From JBDSGC01 sp046594105 (GTDB taxonomy: Bacteria; Acidobacteriota; Thermoanaerobaculia; Gp7-AA8), in the NCBI GenBank assembly GCA_046594105.1, contig JBKJQB010000256.1:1-8847 (forward strand): 8,847 bases of DNA, given 5' to 3'. Positions 1 to 6,858 of this stretch are shown here, one piece after another. A program made the position numbers and the translations under genes. The notes under the pieces are model-generated. The model was not told the origin of the DNA. It did no database searches and saw only the letters and a program-made list of their open reading frames with translations. Position 1 is the first letter of the stretch. The number at the start of each line of letters is the position of its first letter.

Positions 1-576
1 GTGGTGCGATCACCGCTGAAGGTCATCGGGACCGGCCTGCAGGTGCTGGAGACGTACATTTTCGGATGCGCGCTCATGATTCACCGCGACTGTTTCGACG
101 GGCGGGAGTTCAACGAGGCCAACCGGACCACACAGGATCTGGAGATGTGGCTCTCACTGGTGGAGCGCGCTCCCATTCACTGGCTCGGCGAGGTCCTGGC
201 GCAGGTGCGGACGCACGCGTCACAGGGAAGTGCCACCGAGATCGGATATGCATCGGATAAAGCGAACCTGTTGACCGGTCTCATCGATTCGCGGGAGCCA
301 GGGTTCTTCGATCCGGCCGCGACATCGCCCGCGGCGCGGGCGCGCGTCTACGAGCGCATCGCCTGGAACGCGCTGCAGCGGTCTTCGTTCGACGGTGCCG
401 GTCACGCTCTCCGGCGCGCCTGGCGCGAACTGCCCTCGTTGCGCAATCCCGCGCTCCTCCACATCGTCCTCGGTCCACATGGTTGGTATCGCCTGGTTCG
501 AGGGAAAGGATGGGTGTGGGGGAAGGCCGATTCCCTGAGACGCCGGGTTCTTCGAGTGATTCGGAAACGCGGGTGA
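1..576 (+). CDS. Family 2 glycosyltransferase, C-terminal part (5' end outside window)
   Basis: Likely transfers a sugar from a nucleotide-sugar donor in the cytoplasm during surface glycan synthesis. What is visible is the second half of a GT-A fold: a hydrophobic stretch FGCALMIHRDCF (residues 21-32), then TQDLEMWL (44-51), which matches the (E/Q)D..W catalytic-base region of GT2 enzymes, then a loop with R70, H72 and Q75 in the pattern RxHxxQ that commonly closes the domain. After about residue 85 comes an alpha-helical tail of around 100 residues with a very basic end (RRRVLRVIRKRG). The nucleotide-binding N-terminal half with its DxD motif is missing, so the GTG at position 1 is simply where the window begins and not a credible start. 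The gene converges on the polysaccharide operon with only 27 nt between stop codons. The family call is good; donor and acceptor cannot be told. Confidence 0.8.
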   Translation: MVRSPLKVIGTGLQVLETYIFGCALMIHRDCFDGREFNEANRTTQDLEMWLSLVERAPIHWLGEVLAQVRTHASQGSATEIGYASDKANLLTGLIDSREPGFFDPAATSPAARARVYERIAWNALQRSSFDGAGHALRRAWRELPSLRNPALLHIVLGPHGWYRLVRGKGWVWGKADSLRRRVLRVIRKRG

Positions 577-581
577 AGCTT

Positions 582-602
582 CGAGCGGCGAGGGTCCGCT
601 CG
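582..602. terminator. Hairpin between convergent genes, possible bidirectional terminator
   Basis: A perfect 7-bp stem CGAGCGG / CCGCTCG (582-588 and 596-602) with a 7-nt loop fills almost the whole 27-nt gap between the two convergent stop codons. On the plus strand it is followed by TTTA only, so the U tract is short. On the minus strand it begins directly after the TAA of the ATPase gene. Position and symmetry suggest termination from both sides; the weak T tract makes this tentative. Confidence 0.4.
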
Positions 603-603
603 T

Positions 604-1845
604 TTACGGCGCTGTAGCCGCGCTCAGCGTCCACTCCAGAATCGGAGCGATCTTTCCCTGCCGCTCGTCCAGCGCAGCGATGCTGTTCTCTTCCGTGACG
701 CTGAAGGTCAAGACGTTTTCGCGAAGGATGTCGTACCCGCCGTATGGCTCCGTGACGCTGACGAAGTAGCGTCCCGGCATCAGCAGATTGGGCGGAATCC
801 GGCATCGGAAGGTCTGCCGTCCCCTTTGCCAGTCATGGTGCAGTTGCCCGCTGGAGTCGGCGCTGGTCGTGGTCAGCAGCAGATCGCCCGCATCATTCAT
901 GAGCCGCATCTCGATCTTGCGGGCAGGGAAGGCATCGTGAATGGTGAAGTCGAACAGGATGTCGACGGGTACGTCTGCCGGAATGCCCTCGGAAGATGCG
1001 CCCGTGTCGCCACGAACCACAGAGATGGAGTGATACTCGAAGGCGCTGAGCACGCCGTGGCGGGGAACCCAGCTGAAGTCATTCTCGATCCCTTCGGCCA
1101 GGTAGGCGCGCACTACCTGCTGCGTCGGCCCCGTCGAACGGACCGCTCCGTCCTGCAGCCAGATGGCGCGCTGACAAAGCGAAGAGACGGTGGCCATGTT
1201 GTGGCTGACGACAATCACCGACCGTCCCTCCGCGCGGATCGAGCGCATCTTGCCCAGACACTTCTGCTGAAAGGCTGTGTCGCCCACCGCGAGGACTTCA
1301 TCGACGATGAGGATGTCGGGCTCCAGGTGCGCGGCGACGGCGAAGGCCAGCCGCACGTACATGCCGGAGGAGTAGCGTTTGACCGGCGTGTCGAGAAAGC
1401 GCTCGATCTCGGCGAAGGCGACGATCTCGTCGAACTTGCGGCGGATCTCACGCTTGCTCATCCCCAGGATCGCCCCGTTGAGGTAAATGTTCTCGCGGCC
1501 GGACAGCTCGGGATGGAACCCGATGCCCACTTCCAGCAGGCTGGCCACCTTCCCGTACAAATCGATCCTTCCTTCGGTGGGCTCGGTGATGCGGCTGAGA
1601 ATCCGAAGCAAAGTCGATTTCCCCGCGCCGTTTTTCCCGATCAGCCCCACCACCTCGCCCTCTCCTACCGAAAAGGAGACATCGCGCAGGGCCCAGAACA
1701 TGGCTGGATCAGCCTGCGCCGTACGGGGACGGAACGGAGCGCGCACCGCCTCGGCCAGACGCTCGCGCAGGACGTTGTAGGCGGTGACCTGTCCCCCCAG
1801 CCGGTAGGACTTGCTGACCCCCTGGCCGTTGATCACGTCAGGCAT
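604..1845 (-). CDS. wzt: Polysaccharide ABC exporter ATPase, Wzt-type with C-terminal domain
   Basis: Energises export of a lipid-linked polysaccharide through the inner membrane with the permease encoded immediately upstream. The 413-residue protein starts with MPDVINGQGVSKSY. The nucleotide-binding domain covers about residues 1-250: Walker A GKNGAGKST (70-78), the family-typical stretch EVGIGFHPELSGRENI (105-120), ABC signature YSSGM (158-162), Walker B ILIVDEVLAVGD (178-189) and H-loop histidine H215. Residues about 260-405 form a beta-rich extension, as in Wzt proteins whose C-terminal domain binds the polymer before export; that role is known for some O-antigen systems and is inferred here. 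The ATG at 1845 is chosen because it overlaps the permease stop by one base (TGATG), giving translational coupling; the reading frame stays open further upstream but that part is merely the permease gene read in another frame. No convincing Shine-Dalgarno sequence is seen. Confidence 0.92.
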   Translation of the reverse strand: MPDVINGQGVSKSYRLGGQVTAYNVLRERLAEAVRAPFRPRTAQADPAMFWALRDVSFSVGEGEVVGLIGKNGAGKSTLLRILSRITEPTEGRIDLYGKVASLLEVGIGFHPELSGRENIYLNGAILGMSKREIRRKFDEIVAFAEIERFLDTPVKRYSSGMYVRLAFAVAAHLEPDILIVDEVLAVGDTAFQQKCLGKMRSIRAEGRSVIVVSHNMATVSSLCQRAIWLQDGAVRSTGPTQQVVRAYLAEGIENDFSWVPRHGVLSAFEYHSISVVRGDTGASSEGIPADVPVDILFDFTIHDAFPARKIEMRLMNDAGDLLLTTTSADSSGQLHHDWQRGRQTFRCRIPPNLLMPGRYFVSVTEPYGGYDILRENVLTFSVTEENSIAALDERQGKIAPILEWTLSAATAP

Positions 1846-2729
1846 CAGATGACGTCCGCGAAGACACGCTCGGTCTGCTTGAAGTAGACCAGACCGCCGG
1901 CCAGCAGAAGCAGCGACACCACGATGCTGGCGATCAGTCCCGGGATGTACAGGGTGGTCGTGCCGAGAATGGACCAGCGGAACCCGTCGATGACCGCAAC
2001 CATCGGATTGAGCGAGTACAGCAGCCGCCATCGTGCCGGGATGATGGCGCTACTGAATGCGACCGGTGAGACATAGAGCCCCAGTTGCGTCAGGAAGGGG
2101 ATGAAGTGCCGCACGTCGCGGTACTTCACGTACAGCGCGGCGAAGCAGAGGCTGAGGCCGATGGTGAAAATGCCGCAGAGCAGAATGAACAGCGGAAGCA
2201 GGACGATGCGCGGGGATGGTGTCGTCCGGTATCCGGCCATGATCACGATGAGAAAAAGAAACGACACGGCGAAATCGACGACGCCCACGGCCACCGAGGC
2301 CAGGGGAAGGATCAGGCGCGGGAAGTAGATCTTCGTGATCATGTGCCCGTTTCCCACCACCGAGCTGGCCGCCTCGCCGAACGCGGTGGCGAAGAATTGC
2401 CAGGGAAGCAGTGCGGTGAAGATCAGCACTGCATACGGCACCTTCTCGGAGGGGAGATGCGCGAGGTGACCGAAGACCACGGTGAAGACCACCATGGTCA
2501 GGAAGGGCCTGATGAATGCCCACAGCACGCCGATCACGGTCTGCTTGTAGCGGACCGAGATGTCCCGCCAGGCCATGAAGCCGAGAAGCTCCCGCGACTG
2601 CCAGAGCTCCCGGAGGTCGAGTCTCGCCAGTCCGCGCCGCGCCTCGATCACCGTATGCACTGCCGGCGACTGTAGCGGGGTTTGCGGTTCATCACAACGG
2701 GGAAGCGGATCCTCGACCGGCATCACCAT
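1845..2729 (-). CDS. wzm: Polysaccharide ABC exporter permease, ABC-2 / Wzm type
   Basis: Inner-membrane channel subunit of the polysaccharide exporter, expected to work as a dimer with two copies of the ATPase. The 294-residue protein has a soluble N-terminus of about 65 residues ending in the amphipathic family motif WRDISVRYKQTVIGVLWAF (54-72), then about six hydrophobic segments (roughly 73-88, 98-116, 138-164, 175-199, 210-230 and 262-283). Other family marks are YVKYRDVRHFIPF (200-212), SPVAF (221-225), NPMVAVIDGFRW (241-252) and the C-terminal TERVFADVI. Length is normal for Wzm/TagG-like permeases. The start at 2729 overlaps the 3' end of the GT4 gene by 38 nt; a second ATG two codons downstream (2723) is an alternative, and no strong ribosome site separates them. 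The stop overlaps the ATPase start by one base, so subunit ratios are probably fixed by coupled translation. Confidence 0.92.
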   Translation of the reverse strand: MVMPVEDPLPRCDEPQTPLQSPAVHTVIEARRGLARLDLRELWQSRELLGFMAWRDISVRYKQTVIGVLWAFIRPFLTMVVFTVVFGHLAHLPSEKVPYAVLIFTALLPWQFFATAFGEAASSVVGNGHMITKIYFPRLILPLASVAVGVVDFAVSFLFLIVIMAGYRTTPSPRIVLLPLFILLCGIFTIGLSLCFAALYVKYRDVRHFIPFLTQLGLYVSPVAFSSAIIPARWRLLYSLNPMVAVIDGFRWSILGTTTLYIPGLIASIVVSLLLLAGGLVYFKQTERVFADVI

Positions 2730-3828
2730 TGGTCAGGGCCATGTTTCGATGGCCCTTCCCGCCGGAATCTCGCAACGCGTCGACGATCCGGTGGACGCGT
2801 TGTTCAAATGCCTGGTAGGTGAAGGCGGAGATTCCGGCCGGAATCTCGCGTGTGCGGTTGCCCAACGCGTCGAGGATAGCCGCACGGATCTCGGCCGGAT
2901 TGCTCGGGTCGACCAGCTGGCCGAGCGCTCCCTGTGCCAGCGCCTCCCGTCCGCCGTCGTGGCGGCTTCCAATGACCGGAACGCCGCAGGCCATCGCTTC
3001 GAGCAGGACGAAGCCGAAGCCCTCGCCGCGGCTCGGCATCACGTAGACGTCCGCAAGGTTGTAGAGATCGGCCTTCTCATCCTCGGAGACAAAGCCGGTG
3101 AACACGACTCTCGACTCAACGCCCAGCACTCGGGCTTTTTCCTCGAGGCGCGCCACGTCGTTTCCCCTCCCGGCGATGAGGTAGATCAGGTCGGGATCGG
3201 TGTGCAGCAGGGATGGCAGAACCTCCAGAACCTCATCGAAGCCTTTGGAGCGCTCTTCGCCGGCGATGCGCCCCAGCGTGAGCAGAACGCGCTTGCCGGC
3301 GAGCCCGTAGCGCGCGATCAGGTCGGCCCGTTTCGGCCGCACCCCATATCGCTCGGTCCTCACCGCATTGGGCAGAAGGAACGAAGGCCCGCCATAGTGC
3401 GACCAGTTCACAAATCGATCGCGGGTGAGCTCACTGACGGAGATGATCGCTCGAACGTCCTGGACAAGCCGGTTCACCACGCGGTTGTGCTTCCAGGCTT
3501 CGATCCCGTGAAGGATCAGCACCGGCGCGGAGGTGCACAGTCGGGCCAGCGGAAGAAGGTTCACGTGCCCGCAGAGGACCAGGTCGAAACTGCTGCGGCG
3601 CATCGTCTTCCAGACGGCGCTGACATAGCGGATCTTGCTGCTGGCGGCGTTCGCCACGAAGGTCACGCCGGGAGGTTGGGGCTCCAGAGCATGGACGATG
3701 ACCCGCGGCAGCACAACGATCTCCTCGACTTCGGAATGCGTTATCAGCGCGCTGATCAGCTGCCGGTTGAACAACGCGATGCCGCCGTGACCGCCATACG
3801 CATCGGTGCAGAGGAGCAGAATTCTCAT
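2692..3828 (-). CDS. GT4-family glycosyltransferase (GT-B fold)
   Basis: Retaining sugar transferase acting at the cytoplasmic membrane face on the growing glycan. The 378-residue protein opens with MRILLLCTDAYGGHGGIALF, the glycine-rich first loop of GT-B enzymes. The C-terminal Rossmann domain carries LLTLGRIAGEERSKGFDEVL (182-201), which binds the nucleotide-sugar phosphate region, LIYLIAGRG (214-222), VVFTGFVSEDEK (241-252), and the GT4 signature E269-x7-E277 in PSRGEGFGFVLLEAMACGVP (265-284). The frame is open 25 codons further upstream to 3903, but those residues are arginine-rich and overlap the asnB end; the ATG at 3828 starts exactly at the canonical first beta strand. It follows asnB by 52 nt and overlaps the permease start by 38 nt. 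The last 20-25 residues lie beyond the conserved domain, in a region altered by a small duplication. Sugar specificity cannot be predicted. Confidence 0.9.
   Translation of the reverse strand: MRILLLCTDAYGGHGGIALFNRQLISALITHSEVEEIVVLPRVIVHALEPQPPGVTFVANAASSKIRYVSAVWKTMRRSSFDLVLCGHVNLLPLARLCTSAPVLILHGIEAWKHNRVVNRLVQDVRAIISVSELTRDRFVNWSHYGGPSFLLPNAVRTERYGVRPKRADLIARYGLAGKRVLLTLGRIAGEERSKGFDEVLEVLPSLLHTDPDLIYLIAGRGNDVARLEEKARVLGVESRVVFTGFVSEDEKADLYNLADVYVMPSRGEGFGFVLLEAMACGVPVIGSRHDGGREALAQGALGQLVDPSNPAEIRAAILDALGNRTREIPAGISAFTYQAFEQRVHRIVDALRDSGGKGHRNMALTNGDAGRGSASPL
2761..2873. repeat. Rearranged short duplication at the 3' end of the GT4 gene
   Basis: Positions 2761-2783 (23 nt) match 2837-2873 (37 nt) as two exact blocks: GCCGGAATCTCGC (2761-2773 and 2837-2849) and CAACGCGTCGA (2773-2783 and 2863-2873). 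The blocks abut, sharing one base, in the first copy and are separated in the second, so the copies differ by a 14-nt gap. Because 14 is not a multiple of three, the GAGATTCCGG block is read as E-I-P-A in one copy and in another frame as R-D-S-G in the other. Confidence 0.6.
2773..2802. repeat. 9-bp inverted repeat inside GT4 gene, upstream of the permease start
   Basis: CAACGCGTC (2773-2781) and GACGCGTTG (2794-2802) form a perfect 9-bp stem with a 12-nt loop. The same CAACGCGTC word occurs a third time at 2863-2871. In the minus-strand transcript the hairpin ends about 43 nt before the permease ATG, so it could influence mRNA stability or coupled initiation; that role is inference. Confidence 0.45.
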
Positions 3829-3880
3829 CGGGCCCCGGGTGCGCAGGCCGCGGCGGCGCACAACATGACCGAGAGGCCGG

Positions 3881-5638
3881 TCACAGCGCGAATCCCTCCG
3901 CAACGATCCGGGCCCAGCCGCGCATACGGGTGGTCGTTCCGTCGGGCGGCAAGTCCAGCCACTGCCGCAGAGGAACGCTGAATCCTGTCTTGGACCGTCC
4001 CTTCAACCATCGCGGCAGCGGAGGCCGCGGACTCTCCGCAAAATACTGCTTGCAGTGCTCCCGCCGGTCGACCAGCAACGGCGCGATCTGACGGAGCAGG
4101 GTTGCGTCGACCAGAGGAGTGCGCACCTCGAGTGAATGGGCCATGCTGGCCCAGTCGGTGTCGCGCAGGAGCTGGTTGCGCATGTAGAGGGAGGCTTCCA
4201 GCGATGCAATCCGCCCGAAGTTCGTGCCGGGATCGGGATCCAGTTCGGAAGCGATGTGCTGGAGGATGGCCAGTCGCTCGAGGCCCTCGCGTGCGGCCTC
4301 CTTTCCCATCAGACCGGGAAGATCTTCCGGAAGGTAGAGCCCGCGCTGGAGCAGGTAGGCCCCCGGCAGACTGCTGGCGTACGAAAGGTGCTGGGCTTTC
4401 GGGTTGTGGAGGATCGATCCGAGGACCTTCGGGGCCAGCGGCGTGTGGGCGGCGAGCATCATGCGGGGCAGCGATCGAAAGGATGGATAGCTGCCGAAGA
4501 GCTCATCTCCTCCCAGTCCGGAGATGGCCACCTTCAACCCCTGGGCAGCCGCCGTCTCGCTCACGAACCAGGTATTGACGCCGTCGATGGTCGGTTGATC
4601 CATGGCCTCAAACAACGCCGGCATCGCCTGGAGAAAATCTGCGCGGGTCACCAGACGGGTGGTGTGGGGAGCACCGAGTGTGCGGGCGAATCGTTCGGCC
4701 AGAGGTGCTTCATCATCCTGGCTCCCGCGGTATTCATCGAACCGTACAGTGACGGTGTGCGGCAGCCGCGCCTGCGCCGCCGCCAGGGCCACCAGGGCAG
4801 TCGAATCGATCCCGGACGAAAGGAACGCGCCGACCGGCACATCCGACACCAGGTGATAGCGGAGCGACTCGGTGACCAGCTCGCTCAGCAGCGTGGCTGG
4901 ATCGACCAGCCCGGCGATGGCCTGCTGCTCTGCCCCCCTGCGAAACGCGCGGGCGATCGAATGATGCCGTTGCGGCCCCGACGATCCGCTCTCGTCGACC
5001 CACAGCGAGGTCCCTGCCTCCACCGCGCGAATGCCGGAGTAGATGGTGTGCGGCTCCGGAACACTGCCCATCAGCCAGAAGCCGGCGACGCCTGCCGGGT
5101 CCCTGGTCGTGGAGACGCCGCCCCCCGCGAGCAGCGCCTTCACCGTCGAAGCAAAGCGCACCGTCGAGCCGTCGTCCGCCAGATAAAGCGGCTTGATGCC
5201 GTAAGGATCACGGGCCACGAACATCCGTCGCCGAGGGGCATCCCAGATGGCGAAGGCAAACATCCCCCGGAGCAGATCCAGCATCTCCTGGCCGTGCTGG
5301 CGGTACATCTCCAGAAGGACTTCTGTGTCGGAGGAGGAGCGGAAGCGCGTCCCTCGGAGCTCCAGTCGCGCCCGGAGCTCGCGGTGGTTGTAAATCTCTC
5401 CGTTGAAGACGATGTGCAACTCGCCTGCTGCATCGGTCATGGGCTGTGCGCCGTCGGGCGAGAGATCGATGATGGCCAGCCGCCGCGCTCCCAGCCCTAC
5501 CCGGCCATCCGAGGAGAACCAGGTCCCGCCGTCGTCGGGCCCGCGCGGGCGCATCCGTTCCGTCACCGCCTCCAGCTCCTGGTGATCCACGGTGGGGGCA
5601 GAGGATCGATACGCGAAGACGCCGGCGATTCCGCACAT
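3881..5638 (-). CDS. asnB: AsnB-type glutamine-hydrolysing asparagine synthetase / amidotransferase
   Basis: Hydrolyses glutamine and passes ammonia to an acyl-adenylate, classically aspartate to asparagine; in glycan loci relatives may amidate other acids. The 585-residue protein has an N-terminal Ntn-hydrolase domain whose nucleophile is Cys2 in MCGIAG, so the start is certain. Other family marks are RPRGPDD (30-36), RRLAIIDLS (52-60), FNGEIYNH (78-85), SSSDTEVLLE (101-110) and DPYGIKPLY (144-152). The synthetase domain has the ATP pyrophosphatase loop SSGIDST (274-280), where the classical form is SGGxDS, and GLGGDELFGSYPSF (374-387). The C-terminus contains RSKTGFSVPLRQWL, as in full-length homologues. 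The gene lies 3 nt after the WecA-like gene and 52 nt before GT4, so it is an operon member and not a stand-alone biosynthesis gene. Whether the product is asparagine or an amidated sugar acid cannot be decided here. Confidence 0.92.
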   Translation of the reverse strand: MCGIAGVFAYRSSAPTVDHQELEAVTERMRPRGPDDGGTWFSSDGRVGLGARRLAIIDLSPDGAQPMTDAAGELHIVFNGEIYNHRELRARLELRGTRFRSSSDTEVLLEMYRQHGQEMLDLLRGMFAFAIWDAPRRRMFVARDPYGIKPLYLADDGSTVRFASTVKALLAGGGVSTTRDPAGVAGFWLMGSVPEPHTIYSGIRAVEAGTSLWVDESGSSGPQRHHSIARAFRRGAEQQAIAGLVDPATLLSELVTESLRYHLVSDVPVGAFLSSGIDSTALVALAAAQARLPHTVTVRFDEYRGSQDDEAPLAERFARTLGAPHTTRLVTRADFLQAMPALFEAMDQPTIDGVNTWFVSETAAAQGLKVAISGLGGDELFGSYPSFRSLPRMMLAAHTPLAPKVLGSILHNPKAQHLSYASSLPGAYLLQRGLYLPEDLPGLMGKEAAREGLERLAILQHIASELDPDPGTNFGRIASLEASLYMRNQLLRDTDWASMAHSLEVRTPLVDATLLRQIAPLLVDRREHCKQYFAESPRPPLPRWLKGRSKTGFSVPLRQWLDLPPDGTTTRMRGWARIVAEGFAL

Positions 5639-5641
5639 CGA

Positions 5642-6739
5642 TCAGTTCCCGGACGGGATTGGGATCCGCGGATTGCTCCGACGGAACCAGTAGCGGAAGA
5701 AGATCATGACCAGCAGGCCCACTCCGGCGAAGGAGTACCCGGCCACCTTCAAGTCGGGCATCACCGTCAGCACCGCGGCCACCGCGAAGAGCAAGGTGAT
5801 GATCCAGATGGCTGCGATGGCCTTGCCGATGCCGCCGTACTTTTCGCTCAACACATGGTGAAAATGTTTTCGGTCGGCGTTGAACATTCGGGTGACCCGA
5901 CCGCCGTCCGGCGTGGCCGCTCCTCCAAAACGCTGCTTCATCACGATCAGCGTATCGAGCACCGGAAGGGCCAGAGCGAGCATGGGACCGCCGATGATGA
6001 GGGCGGTGGGCGCCTTGCTGGGACGGGCAATGGAGCATGCCGCCAGGAGCAGACCGATGAACAGGCTTCCGCTGTCTCCCATGAAAATGCGCGCCGGCGG
6101 TTTGTTCCACCAGTAGAAGCCAATCAGGCTGCCGGCCAGCGCGGCCATGATGACCAGCGAGAACACATCGAAGCGGATCACCGCGATCGCGGCGAAGGCC
6201 ACCGCAATGGTGATGGACACGATGGTCGCCAGCGAGTCGATCCCGTCGATGAAATTCACCGCGTTGATGACGCCCACGATCCAGATTACCGAGACCACCG
6301 AGCCGATGACCCCGAGATCGAGGACGCGATCTCCGATGGAAATCGAGGAGAACTGGAAGCCGAAGCTGACCAGGATGATCGCCGCTGCCGTCTGCACCGC
6401 GAACTTTTTCGTGGCGTTCGATCCGAGAAGATCGTCGTACACGCCCAGCCCGATGATCAGGGAGCCGCTGGCCAGTACCGCGAACAGATAGGTCAGGTTC
6501 TTCGACACCAGGCCGGCCGCGTGCTTGTTGGCGGCCATGAGCATGAGCGGGAAGCCAAAGCCGAAGATGATGGCCAGGCCGCCCAGTCTGGGGGTGGCCG
6601 AGAGGTGCAGTTTCCTCTCGTTGGGGGTGTCGATGGCGCCGACCTTCTCCGCCAGACGCTTCACGACCCCGGTGGTCAGAAACGAGGTGAGTGCCGCGGC
6701 CAGGAACAGGATCAGAATCGGTAGCGCGTACTCTTGCAT
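5642..6739 (-). CDS. WecA/TagO-family undecaprenyl-phosphate sugar-1-phosphate transferase
   Basis: Initiates glycan assembly by moving a hexosamine-1-phosphate (GlcNAc-1-P in the classical case) from UDP-sugar to undecaprenyl phosphate at the inner membrane. The 365-residue protein has around ten to eleven hydrophobic segments beginning at residue 5. Family motifs appear in order: DTPNERKLHLSATPRLGGLA (37-56), the Mg-binding pair in GVYDDLLG (99-106), NAVNFIDGIDSLA (159-171), FMGDSGSLFIG (219-229), and the cytoplasmic histidine motif DRKHFHHVL (289-297). MraY relatives act on UDP-MurNAc-pentapeptide; the HFHH loop and genomic context favour the WecA/TagO/WbpL side. NFIDGIDSLA has Ser169 where Gly is usual. 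The ATG at 6739 begins straight before the first membrane helix; no clear Shine-Dalgarno sequence is seen. It is the first gene of the minus-strand operon, 3 nt ahead of asnB. Confidence 0.9.
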   Translation of the reverse strand: MQEYALPILILFLAAALTSFLTTGVVKRLAEKVGAIDTPNERKLHLSATPRLGGLAIIFGFGFPLMLMAANKHAAGLVSKNLTYLFAVLASGSLIIGLGVYDDLLGSNATKKFAVQTAAAIILVSFGFQFSSISIGDRVLDLGVIGSVVSVIWIVGVINAVNFIDGIDSLATIVSITIAVAFAAIAVIRFDVFSLVIMAALAGSLIGFYWWNKPPARIFMGDSGSLFIGLLLAACSIARPSKAPTALIIGGPMLALALPVLDTLIVMKQRFGGAATPDGGRVTRMFNADRKHFHHVLSEKYGGIGKAIAAIWIITLLFAVAAVLTVMPDLKVAGYSFAGVGLLVMIFFRYWFRRSNPRIPIPSGN

Positions 6740-6750
6740 CGGCCGGGAAC

Positions 6751-6779
6751 AGGATAGCAGCAGGCCATCACACCTTCGA
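6751..6779 (-). promoter_or_regulatory. Possible promoter of the polysaccharide operon
   Basis: Reading the minus strand, TATCCT (6756-6751) resembles a -10 box and TCGAAG (6779-6774) a poor -35 box, 17 nt apart and just upstream of the start at 6739. The match is weak, but the operon must start somewhere in the 119-nt divergent region. Confidence 0.2.
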
Positions 6780-6798
6780 TGTCCGTCCAGGCGACGAC

Positions 6799-6826
6799 TT
6801 CGGCTCTGAACCTCCAGTTATAGAAT
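6799..6826 (+). promoter_or_regulatory. Possible promoter of the ETF-QO gene
   Basis: TAGAAT (6821-6826, within TATAGAAT) is a fair -10 box in otherwise GC-rich DNA. TTCGGC (6799-6804), 16 nt upstream, is a poor -35. The start codon follows about 32 nt downstream, a sensible leader length. It is the only AT-rich hexamer of this sort in the intergenic region. Confidence 0.3.
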
Positions 6827-6847
6827 GCCCCCGATTTTGTTGAAGAC

Positions 6848-6852
6848 AGGAG
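6848..6852 (+). promoter_or_regulatory. Ribosome binding site of the ETF-QO gene
   Basis: AGGAG with a 6-nt spacer before the ATG at 6859. This is the only textbook Shine-Dalgarno sequence in the window and fixes the start. Confidence 0.8.
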
Positions 6853-6858
6853 CTTTCC

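Noticed and set aside
826..1887. A plus-strand open frame of about 350 codons antisense to the Wzt-like gene.
   Set aside because: It mirrors the ATPase codons and has no motifs of its own.
1846..2031. An in-frame extension of the Wzt-like protein by 62 residues.
   Set aside because: The added residues are the permease gene read out of frame and resemble no ABC ATPase; the ATG at 1845 overlapping the permease stop is far better.
3866..3883. TGACCG / CGGTCA hairpin with 6-nt loop at the asnB stop codon, considered as an intra-operon terminator.
   Set aside because: The stem is only 6 bp, has no T tract and lies in a 52-nt gap inside an evident operon; too weak to call.
2560..3981. A plus-strand open frame of about 470 codons antisense to GT4.
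   Set aside because: Low-complexity composition, no domain, and full overlap with an intact GT4 gene on the other strand.
4136..6724. A plus-strand open frame of about 860 codons running antisense to asnB and the WecA-like gene.
   Set aside because: The predicted protein is rich in R, G, H, Q and D with no recognisable domain, and the opposite strand carries two complete, motif-perfect genes. Long antisense frames are a usual by-product of high-GC codon use.
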